Origin: Hyphomicrobiales bacterium
GTDB lineage: Bacteria; Pseudomonadota; Alphaproteobacteria; Rhizobiales; UBA4765
Direction of reading: 5' to 3'
Length of the DNA stretch: 6,408 bases
Assembly: GCA_027487195.1 (NCBI GenBank)
Contig: JAIYEB010000238.1
Span: 1-6,408, forward strand
Shown here: positions 1 to 5,274 of the stretch, in pieces
Layout of the letters: each line of letters starts with the position of its first letter
How positions within the stretch are numbered: the first letter of the stretch is position 1
Notes under the pieces: model-generated
Told to the model about the DNA's origin: nothing
Seen by the model: the letters and a program-made list of their open reading frames with translations, nothing else
The model's database searches: none
Translations under genes and position numbers: made by a program

Positions 1-720
1 CATGAACGTGTCGGCAATCACGTTGCGACCCTCATTGGTCAGATCAAACACGGCGATCACGGATACGATGGCCGAATGTTTGACGAGGCTCACCATCAGG
101 CCCGTTGTGGGTGGCAGAACAATCCTCAGCGCCTGAGGCAACACCACAAAGCGGTAAATGCCCCAGGGCTTCAGGCCAATACTGCGCGCGGCCTCCCATT
201 GGCCTTTGGGGACAGCGGCAATGCCGGAGCGGAAGATTTCGGCGGCAAACGCGCCCTCAAAAACAGCAAGCGCTATCACTCCGGTCCAGAAACGGTCGAT
301 CCCCAGGATTGGCGCCAGCACGAAGTAGAACAGAAACAGTTGTATCAGCAGCGGCGTGTTGCGGATGATCTCGACGTAGACGCGCACCAGAGCCGAGCCG
401 ACAATCGACCGGGATTCGTTCAAGACAGCTGCAAACAGCCCGATCACGATGGTCAACCCCATGGCGAGCGCGGAAATCTCCAGCGTGACAATGAGACCCT
501 TGACCAGGGGTCCCCAGATGATCTCGCCTTCAAAGACCTGATAGATATGGCGAGGCACACGCTGCCATTGCCAGACATAGCCCATATCCTGCGCGCCACG
601 CACCACAAGCCACAGGATCAGCCCGGCGAAGGCTGCGAACTGGACCAGATCGAGGACCACGCGCCGGCGCCGGCCTGGCTGAGGCGGTGGGGGTTTCAGC
701 GCTGGTGTGGCGCTGCTCAC
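1..720 (-). CDS. Polar amino-acid ABC transporter permease, HisM/GlnP type (3' end outside window)
   Basis: This is the inner-membrane channel subunit of an ATP-driven importer for polar amino acids. The visible 240 residues begin with a proline- and arginine-rich cytoplasmic tail (residues 1-20). Hydrophobic segments follow at about 21-40, 75-100, 124-139, 144-163 and 205-228. Family marks seen are the IRNTP motif (119-123), and the EAA loop that docks on the ATPase: E176-A-A, G182 and the LP pair at 194-195. The C-terminal part stays open to base 1, so the gene continues outside. The start is taken as GTG at 718-720, because an in-frame stop lies at 742-744 and no other start lies between; M46 would lose the first membrane segment. 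The GTG overlaps the galU stop as GTGA. A GGAGG at 721-725 touches the GTG with no spacer, so reinitiation after galU is likely. The substrate cannot be told, and no binding protein or ATPase gene is visible. Confidence 0.9.
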   Translation of the reverse strand, partial: MSSATPALKPPPPQPGRRRRVVLDLVQFAAFAGLILWLVVRGAQDMGYVWQWQRVPRHIYQVFEGEIIWGPLVKGLIVTLEISALAMGLTIVIGLFAAVLNESRSIVGSALVRVYVEIIRNTPLLIQLFLFYFVLAPILGIDRFWTGVIALAVFEGAFAAEIFRSGIAAVPKGQWEAARSIGLKPWGIYRFVVLPQALRIVLPPTTGLMVSLVKHSAIVSVIAVFDLTNEGRNVIADTFM

Positions 721-1595
721 CCTCCAAGCAGCTTCTTCATTTCAATGCGATAGGTCGGTGCCAGATCGTGGCGCGCCAGCGCATAGGCCGCGTTTGCCAC
801 GAGAAATCCGATCTTCGTCCCGCAATCGTGGATGGCCCCGTCGAAGGTCACCCCGTAGAACGGCCGCGTCTTCGCCAGCGTGATCATGGCGTCGGTCAAC
901 TGGATTTCACCGCCCGCACCCCGCGGCTGCTTTGCCAGGATCTTGAAAATCTCAGGTTCCAGAATGTAGCGCCCTGAGATTGCAAGATTGGAAGGAGCCT
1001 TGCCCTGCGGGGGCTTCTCAATCATTTCCGTGATCTCGAAGCCACCGCCGGCTGTATCCTTGCCGCGCCCGACAATTCCGTACTGATGCGTCTGGTTCTC
1101 GGGAACCTCATAGACTGCGACGTAGTTGCCTGGGTTCTTGTGATAGGCGTCCACCATCATGGCCATGCAGGGGCGCGTGCGCGCCTGATGCAGCATATCC
1201 GGCAGCAGCAGCGCGAACGGCTCGGCGCCTACAATGTCGCGGGCACACCAGACCGCATGGCCAAGCCCGAGAGGCGCCTGCTGGCGCGTGAAGCTGGTCT
1301 GGCCGGCCTCTGGCAGATCACGGGCCAGAAGCTCCAGTTCCGGCTTTTTGCCGCGCTCCTGAAGCGTATCCTCCAACTCGTACATGCGGTCGAAATGATC
1401 TTCGATGACGTTCTTGTTGCGCCCGGTGACGAACACGAAATGCTCGAGCCCGGCTTCACGGGCCTCATCGGCCACATGCTGAATGACGGGACGGTCGACA
1501 ACCGTCAGCATTTCCTTCGGCATCGCCTTTGTGGCGGGAAGGAACCGGGTTCCGAGACCGGCAACAGGAAAAACGGCCTTGCGCAACGGCTTCAT
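717..1595 (-). CDS. galU: UTP--glucose-1-phosphate uridylyltransferase (GalU/ExoN)
   Basis: The enzyme makes UDP-glucose from UTP and glucose-1-phosphate in the cytoplasm, feeding exopolysaccharide, lipopolysaccharide and glycan synthesis. The protein is 292 residues, normal for bacterial GalU. The nucleotide-binding signature GLGTRFLPATKAMPKEML spans residues 13-30. Other marks are APLGLGHAV (107-115), LPD with D133 near the metal site, EKP (193-195, with the family's catalytic-region lysine K194), SNLAISGRYIL (202-212), GEIQLTDA (229-236) and DCGTK (257-261). The wording KEMLTVVDRP, with Thr where E. coli has Pro, is to my knowledge usual for the rhizobial ExoN branch. The ATG at 1595 starts right at the MKPLRKAVFPVAG head of the family; a weak GAGAG lies about 7 bases upstream. 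It follows rluA after 113 bases, and its stop overlaps the start of the permease gene. No strong promoter is seen just upstream. Confidence 0.97.
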   Translation of the reverse strand: MKPLRKAVFPVAGLGTRFLPATKAMPKEMLTVVDRPVIQHVADEAREAGLEHFVFVTGRNKNVIEDHFDRMYELEDTLQERGKKPELELLARDLPEAGQTSFTRQQAPLGLGHAVWCARDIVGAEPFALLLPDMLHQARTRPCMAMMVDAYHKNPGNYVAVYEVPENQTHQYGIVGRGKDTAGGGFEITEMIEKPPQGKAPSNLAISGRYILEPEIFKILAKQPRGAGGEIQLTDAMITLAKTRPFYGVTFDGAIHDCGTKIGFLVANAAYALARHDLAPTYRIEMKKLLGG

Positions 1596-1708
1596 GGCAT
1601 CACTCTCATGGGGACTGACTTCTGACTGGCTGTCCCGGTGTCATTGTGCCCGATCAGGCACATCTGTTCGTAGTCGCTCGCAATCAGGGCGGCAACAGGG
1701 CGAAAAGT

Positions 1709-2416
1709 TCAGGCTGCATCAGGTTCAGCAGGGCCGGCGAGCGCTGCGGTCAGGGCGCGCATGTGTGCCGGGATCGGGGCCGTCACATCAATCGCCGGCT
1801 TGTTCGCGCGCAGCGGCACGATGATGCGATAGGCGTGCAGATGCATGCTCGGATCAACGCCGCGCGCGCGATCACCTCCATACACCCCGTCCCCCACAAT
1901 CGGGCAGCCGAGATGCGCCATGTGGACCCTGAGTTGATGCGTGCGCCCGGTCTCAGGCGTCAGTTCAACGACACTGGTACCGCCCCCACGCGCCAGAACA
2001 CGATAGCGCGTCAGTGAGGGCTGGCCCTCTGCGTCGACCTTCATCCACCATGAGCGCCGGTCATGGCTGCGCCGGGCCAGCGGCGCATCGATCAGCCCCT
2101 CATCGGCGGGCGGTGCGCCAACGAGGACGGCAAGATAGGTCTTTTTCACGCGCCCGGATGAGAACAGCTTGCCAAGGTCCGCCGTGGCGCGCCGATGCCT
2201 GCCCAGTACAAGACAGCCGGACGTGTCCTTGTCGAGCCGGTGTGCGAGCGCAGGCCGATCCGGCAAGCCGAACATAAGGCCGCCGAGAAGATCTTCCAGA
2301 ACCTGGCCGCCCTTGGGCCCGGCATGCACAGCAAGGCCTGCCGGCTTGTCGATGATCAGCATCAGGCCATCGCGGTGCAGGAGCCGCGCGGCAATGTCGT
2401 CTGGCGTCCACGCCAT
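1709..2416 (-). CDS. RluA-family RNA pseudouridine synthase, no S4 domain
   Basis: The product converts specific uridines in rRNA or tRNA to pseudouridine. The 235-residue protein is a catalytic domain only, similar in size to E. coli RluA and shorter than S4-bearing RluC/RluD. Motif I is DKPAGLAVH (23-31). The catalytic motif is HRLDKDTSG (59-67), with D62 as the expected catalytic aspartate. ETGRTHQLRVH (155-165) and LHAYRI (193-198) follow, as in the family. The ATG at 2416 lies 3 bases past the hsp20 stop, and no clear ribosome site of its own is seen, so translation is probably coupled to hsp20. The target (23S rRNA, tRNA position 32 or another site) cannot be deduced, hence no gene symbol. 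After the TGA the same frame stays open for 38 codons, but nothing there resembles the family. Confidence 0.93.
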   Translation of the reverse strand: MAWTPDDIAARLLHRDGLMLIIDKPAGLAVHAGPKGGQVLEDLLGGLMFGLPDRPALAHRLDKDTSGCLVLGRHRRATADLGKLFSSGRVKKTYLAVLVGAPPADEGLIDAPLARRSHDRRSWWMKVDAEGQPSLTRYRVLARGGGTSVVELTPETGRTHQLRVHMAHLGCPIVGDGVYGGDRARGVDPSMHLHAYRIIVPLRANKPAIDVTAPIPAHMRALTAALAGPAEPDAA

Positions 2417-2419
2417 GAG

Positions 2420-2857
2420 CTAGCGCTTTGTCGCGGTTTCAATCCGGATCGAGCGGACGATACGCTCGGGCTCCGGGCGCACCAGATCAATCTGGAGAAG
2501 CCCGTGCTCAAGCCGGGCTGCAACCACTTCGATCCCTTCGGCCAAGACAAAGGCGCGCTGAAACCGGCGCGCAGCAATGCCGCGGTGCAGATAGACCCGA
2601 TCTGAACCATCATCGCGGTTTTCGCCGCGCACGACGAGCTGTCGCTCCTCGACGGTGATTTCCAGGTCCTCATCGCGAAATCCGGCCAGCGCCAGCGTTA
2701 TGCGAATGAGTTCGCCGCGCCCATCAGACGCAGGAACTCGCTCGATATTGTAGGGCGGGTAGCCATCATTGCCGGTCTTGGCAGCGCGTTCGACAAGGCG
2801 CTCCATCTCATCAAAACCAAGCAGGAGCGGCGAGGAAAAGCCGACAAGACGGGTCAT
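2420..2857 (-). CDS. Small heat-shock protein, Hsp20/alpha-crystallin family (IbpA-like class A)
   Basis: This is an ATP-independent holdase chaperone that binds unfolding proteins in the cytoplasm as a large oligomer. The protein is 145 residues, a typical length. The N-terminal arm holds SSPLLLGFDEMERLVERA (8-25). The alpha-crystallin domain starts after YPPYNIE (33-39) and carries LALAGF (55-60), the LHRGIAARRFQRAFVLAEGIE stretch (90-110) and ARLEHGLLQIDL (114-125). The C-terminal I-X-I oligomer anchor is IRI at 137-139. The ATG at 2857 has a good GGAGG 4 bases upstream, and that site is buried in a predicted thermosensor hairpin. The gene leads a probable two-gene unit with the pseudouridine synthase. 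Family membership is clear; the exact orthologue name is not. Confidence 0.95.
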   Translation of the reverse strand: MTRLVGFSSPLLLGFDEMERLVERAAKTGNDGYPPYNIERVPASDGRGELIRITLALAGFRDEDLEITVEERQLVVRGENRDDGSDRVYLHRGIAARRFQRAFVLAEGIEVVAARLEHGLLQIDLVRPEPERIVRSIRIETATKR

Positions 2858-2910
2858 GCGTCCTCCACAGAGCGACGGTTGCGCCAGCCCCGGGCGGGCG
2901 CTGGCGCGTC
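2858..2910 (-). promoter_or_regulatory. Candidate ROSE-like RNA thermometer in the hsp20 leader
   Basis: Read on the minus strand, the last 20 bases before the hsp20 ATG fold on themselves. CGUC (2877-2874) pairs with GACG (2862-2859), and CUC (2872-2870) pairs with GAG (2865-2863). G2873 is left bulged and the loop is UGUG. Nearly the whole GGAGG ribosome site (2866-2862) is thereby closed. The 5' arm reads UCGCU, matching the U(U/C)GCU signature of ROSE elements, which also have an unpaired G opposite the Shine-Dalgarno. Just upstream, GCGCCAGC (2907-2900) pairs perfectly with GCTGGCGC (2888-2881). This gives a very stable scaffold hairpin, with three possible inner C-G pairs. ROSE elements are known 5' leaders of small heat-shock genes in alpha- and gammaproteobacteria. 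The pairing is seen; the function is inferred. Confidence 0.65.
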
Positions 2911-2911
2911 A

Positions 2912-2941
2912 CATATGCTGTGTCGGCACAAAATTCACAAG
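2912..2941 (-). promoter_or_regulatory. Probable hsp20 promoter
   Basis: On the minus strand, CTTGTGA (2941-2935) is followed after 17 bases by CATATG (2917-2912). The CTTG start of the -35 box is the most conserved part of RpoH (sigma-32) promoters, which fits a heat-shock gene, but the rest also fits a weak housekeeping promoter. Transcription would begin near 2905-2908, almost exactly at the foot of the GC-rich leader hairpin, giving a leader of about 50 bases. The sigma factor is inference. Confidence 0.4.
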
Positions 2942-2991
2942 AACAAAGGCCACAAAAGCGACGCGGATAGCGCACCGGGAGAGTGAAGGTC

Positions 2992-3067
2992 TGGTGGAGC
3001 TGAGCGGAATCGAACCGCTGACCTCTGCAGTGCGATTGCAGCGCTCTCCCATCTGAGCTACAGCCCC
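2992..3067 (-). tRNA. tRNA-Ala (anticodon CGC, reads GCG)
   Basis: The 76-base gene folds as a complete cloverleaf. The 7-bp acceptor stem GGGGCTG/CAGCTCC contains the G3:U70 wobble that marks alanine tRNAs. The D stem is GCTC/GAGC with a GG-containing loop. The anticodon stem CTGCA/TGCAG has the loop ATCGCAC, with anticodon CGC at 3034-3032. The variable region is AGGTC, and the T arm is AGCGG-TTCGATT-CCGCT. The discriminator is A and the 3' CCA is encoded (2994-2992). The 32-38 position is A-C rather than a pair. It is followed on the same strand, 134 bases on, by hsp20; I see no convincing terminator between them. Confidence 0.96.
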
Positions 3068-3084
3068 AGACCAGAATGTCGGTC

Positions 3085-3113
3085 GGGATAGGGGCTGGGG
3101 TGCCCTCTGTCAA
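3085..3113 (-). promoter_or_regulatory. Promoter of the tRNA-Ala gene
   Basis: The minus strand has a perfect TTGACA -35 box (3113-3108), a 17-base spacer, and TATCCC (3090-3085) as a partial -10 box. Transcription would start near 3078, leaving a leader of about 10 bases before the mature tRNA end at 3067. The GC-rich stretch just after the -10 box resembles the discriminators of stable-RNA promoters, but stringent control is only a guess. Confidence 0.6.
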
Positions 3114-3150
3114 GGACGCATGAAATCTCCTCGGTTCAGGCAAGGTCCAC

Positions 3151-3453
3151 ATGGTTTCGCTGCTGCTTCTCGTTCAGATGGTCCTTGGATTGTTCGTCTG
3201 GGTCCTGATCATATCGGCCGTCCTGTCTTGGCTGATTGCGTTCAATGTCGTGAACACGCGCAATCAATTTGTCTCGACGGTTTCCGATGTGCTCTGGCGC
3301 GTCACCGAGCCGGTTCTGCGCCCGATCCGCAGCATCCTGCCAAATCTCGGCGGTGTCGACATTTCGCCGGTGATCCTGATCCTGATCATCTGGTTCTTGC
3401 AGGACTTCCTCGGTCGCTACATCATTCCAGCCGTTGCCAGCGCCGGCCTGTAG
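3151..3453 (+). CDS. yggT: YggT family inner-membrane protein
   Basis: This is a small integral membrane protein of 100 residues, the usual length for single-unit alphaproteobacterial YggT. The first hydrophobic stretch is at about residues 4-31 and the second at about 73-92. Between them lies the family's conserved cytoplasmic part: FNVVNTRNQF (31-40), then EPVLRPIR (53-60), LPNLGGVDISP (63-73). The family has been linked to osmotic tolerance and to cell-division or envelope gene clusters, but its molecular job is not settled. The ATG at 3151 is chosen because it gives the family's N-terminus and has AAGG at 3142-3145, 5 bases upstream; the ATG at 3120 is in another frame. It is divergent from the tRNA gene and convergent with murJ. 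I see no clear promoter for it. Confidence 0.92.
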   Translation: MVSLLLLVQMVLGLFVWVLIISAVLSWLIAFNVVNTRNQFVSTVSDVLWRVTEPVLRPIRSILPNLGGVDISPVILILIIWFLQDFLGRYIIPAVASAGL

Positions 3454-3676
3454 AGCGTTGCCGGCTGCAGCGTCCCATCAGGTCTGTAGGGCGCCGGCTT
3501 TATGGGATGCGGTCGTTGATCGCTTCCGGACGTAACCCGCGCACGGCAGAATTTGCGTTCAGGAAAGCGTCGGACCACCACAGTCCGGCGCGCCAACGAG
3601 CCAAACAGGCTCCAACCTGGTCAAATCACAGATCGTCCTTGAAGGCGCGACGGCATCGCGTCCGGTCTCCGTCGAC
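3454..3676. other. Convergent spacer between yggT and murJ, hairpin-rich
   Basis: No credible gene is seen in these 223 bases. They hold several inverted repeats. A 9-bp stem (3470-3478 with 3502-3510, one G-U) has a 23-base loop. It competes with two self-complementary GCCGGC copies at 3460-3465 and 3493-3498. Small 5-bp hairpins lie at 3598-3612 (GAGCC/GGCTC) and 3646-3660 (CGCGA/TCGCG), and a stronger hairpin at 3567-3591 is listed separately. The spacer most likely ends transcripts arriving from both sides. Confidence 0.5.
3561..3591 (-). terminator. Possible intrinsic terminator after murJ
   Basis: GCGCCGGAC (3591-3583) pairs with GTCCGACGC (3575-3567) over 9 bp with one G-U, around a 7-base loop. 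On the minus strand the stem is followed by TTTCCT (3566-3561). The U tract is short, and the site is 86 bases past the murJ stop, so this is a modest candidate. On the plus strand no U tract follows. Confidence 0.35.
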
Positions 3677-5269
3677 CTAATCGCTGCCGCCCATCGGACC
3701 TGAAGGTTTCGTTCCGGGATTTCGCTTGAACGAACCCTTCAGGAGCGCCCAGTCCATGCCGCCAAGGGACAGCAGCACCGCGCCATAGACGGCCATGCCC
3801 ATAAGCGTCAGCGCCATGACCGCGAGAAGGCGCAGGCTGGAGCTGGTCCCGCTCGCAAACAAGGATGGCAGGCCCCAGGCCATGCCAAGCAAGGCCGCGC
3901 CCATGACAACGCTTGCGATCAGGGCCGCACGCATGCGCCGCGTGAGCAACTGATCCCATTCGAAGTGGCCGCGACGCTTCAGGCCCCACCAGAGCTGACC
4001 GGCATTGATCCAGCTCGCGATCGTTGTCGCAAGCGCAATGCCGACATGCCCTATGAACGGGAACAGCGCGAGGCTGAGCGCAATGTTGACGACGACCGAC
4101 AGAATGGCCAGCCGCATCGGCGTCTTCGTGTCCTCGCGGGCAAAATAACCAGGCGAGAACACCTTGATCAGGACAAAGGCTGGCAGCCCGACAGCAAAAG
4201 CGGCGAGCGCATGGGCCACTGCGCGCGTGTCCGAATCCGTGAAGGCGCCGCGCTCGAACAATCCGCCGACGATCTCGGCAGGCACCAGCGCCAGGGCGAC
4301 GGCCGCAGGCAGCGTCAGGATCATCGCAAGCTCAAGTGCACGGTTTTGCGTGTGGCCCGCATCAAACGCCGAGCTTTGCAGTTTACGCGTCAGCTCGGGC
4401 AGCAGCACAACCCCGATCGCCACCCCGACAAGCCCGAGAGGCAACTGGTAAAGCCGGTCGGCATAAAACAGCCACGACACGGCAGCTGTCGTTGTTGAGG
4501 CAATCATGGTGCCGACGATGAGGTTGATCTGCGTCACGCCGCCGGCAACAACGCCGGGCACCCCAAGCCGCACCATGCGCGCAACGTCAGGCGTCCATTT
4601 CGGACGCGTGAGCCGCATGGGCATTGAAGCGCGGTTGACCGCAAGCACGAGGGCCGCGAGCTGCAGAAATCCCGCAACAAACACACCCCAGGACAGGATA
4701 AGCCCCGCCTCCCGGGTTCCGGCAAACCCGAGAAAGCCTGCCAGCAGAAGCGAACACGACAAGGTCAGATTCAGGATCACGGGCGCCCAGGCTGCGGCCG
4801 CAAACCGGCCAACGCTGTTCAGAACACCGCCAATAAGCGCGATCAGCGACATGCACAGCAGGTAGGGAAAACAGATCCGGCTGAACAGGACCGCATCGGC
4901 GAACTTGTCGCTGCCATCGACAAAACCCGGCGCCATCACGAACACGAGGGCTGGCATGAAGATCATCGCCAGCGCACTGACGACAACCAGTGTCAGGAAC
5001 AGGCCCGCGAGCACATCATCGGCGAAACGGCGTGCTTCCTCGAGGCCATCGACCTCGACCTTCTTGGCAAACAGCGGAACGAAGGCCGAATTGAACGCGC
5101 CCTCTGCAAACAGCCGCCGAAACAGGTTCGGCAACCGGAATGCGACGATGAACGCATCTGCCACAGGGCCTGTACCCAGCATGGCCGCAGACAGCACGTC
5201 GCGCACAAAGCCAAACAGGCGGCTTGCGAGCGTCGCGACACCCACCGTGAAGAAATTTCGAACCAACAT
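3677..5269 (-). CDS. murJ: Lipid II flippase MurJ (MviN)
   Basis: MurJ moves lipid II, the peptidoglycan precursor, across the inner membrane and is a member of the MOP exporter superfamily. The protein has 530 residues and about 14 hydrophobic segments, as expected. Residues known to be essential in E. coli are matched: SRLFGFVRD (16-24) gives R17 and R23, D38 lies in VADAF, RLPNLFRRLFAEGAF (45-59) gives R51 and R52, and YADRLYQLP (269-277) gives R272. PGYFAREDTKTP is also typical of the family. After the last membrane segment there is a short polar tail rich in Gly, Pro and Ser. The ATG at 5269 lies 5 bases after the glnD stop. A GAGGG at 5283-5279, inside the last glnD codons, is 9 bases upstream and serves as the likely ribosome site. 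The glnD-murJ order is known from rhizobia, so the two are likely co-transcribed. Confidence 0.97.
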   Translation of the reverse strand: MLVRNFFTVGVATLASRLFGFVRDVLSAAMLGTGPVADAFIVAFRLPNLFRRLFAEGAFNSAFVPLFAKKVEVDGLEEARRFADDVLAGLFLTLVVVSALAMIFMPALVFVMAPGFVDGSDKFADAVLFSRICFPYLLCMSLIALIGGVLNSVGRFAAAAWAPVILNLTLSCSLLLAGFLGFAGTREAGLILSWGVFVAGFLQLAALVLAVNRASMPMRLTRPKWTPDVARMVRLGVPGVVAGGVTQINLIVGTMIASTTTAAVSWLFYADRLYQLPLGLVGVAIGVVLLPELTRKLQSSAFDAGHTQNRALELAMILTLPAAVALALVPAEIVGGLFERGAFTDSDTRAVAHALAAFAVGLPAFVLIKVFSPGYFAREDTKTPMRLAILSVVVNIALSLALFPFIGHVGIALATTIASWINAGQLWWGLKRRGHFEWDQLLTRRMRAALIASVVMGAALLGMAWGLPSLFASGTSSSLRLLAVMALTLMGMAVYGAVLLSLGGMDWALLKGSFKRNPGTKPSGPMGGSD

Positions 5270-5274
5270 CGTGT

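Noticed and set aside
661..680. Short GCGCCG repeat and palindrome near the permease start
   Set aside because: It is explained by the run of arginine codons in the permease N-terminus, not by a separate repeat element.
76..753. Plus-strand open frame of 225 codons opposite the permease
   Set aside because: It lies antisense to a clearly recognised permease. Its translation is low-complexity, rich in His, Gln, Arg and Asp, with no family features. It is a codon-bias shadow.
1645..1662. 6-bp inverted repeat TGTGCC/GGCACA between the pseudouridine synthase gene and galU as a terminator
   Set aside because: The stem is short and has no U tract on either strand. It may be chance.
1596..1708. 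Possible galU promoter TTGCCG-17-TACGAA on the minus strand
   Set aside because: Only three of six bases match in each box. Such matches are common by chance.
2811..3152. Minus-strand open frame of 113 codons across the tRNA gene and hsp20 leader
   Set aside because: It runs through a full tRNA and a regulatory leader into hsp20 in the wrong frame, and has no recognisable domain.
3120..3680. Plus-strand open frame of 186 codons spanning yggT and the spacer
   Set aside because: It overlaps all of yggT in another frame. YggT has clear family motifs and this frame has none.
3965..4498. Plus-strand open frame of 177 codons inside murJ, and similar ones at 5420-5956 and 5809-6354 inside glnD
   Set aside because: They are antisense to conserved genes and rich in Arg, Ser and Ala or otherwise featureless, as expected of shadows in GC-rich DNA.
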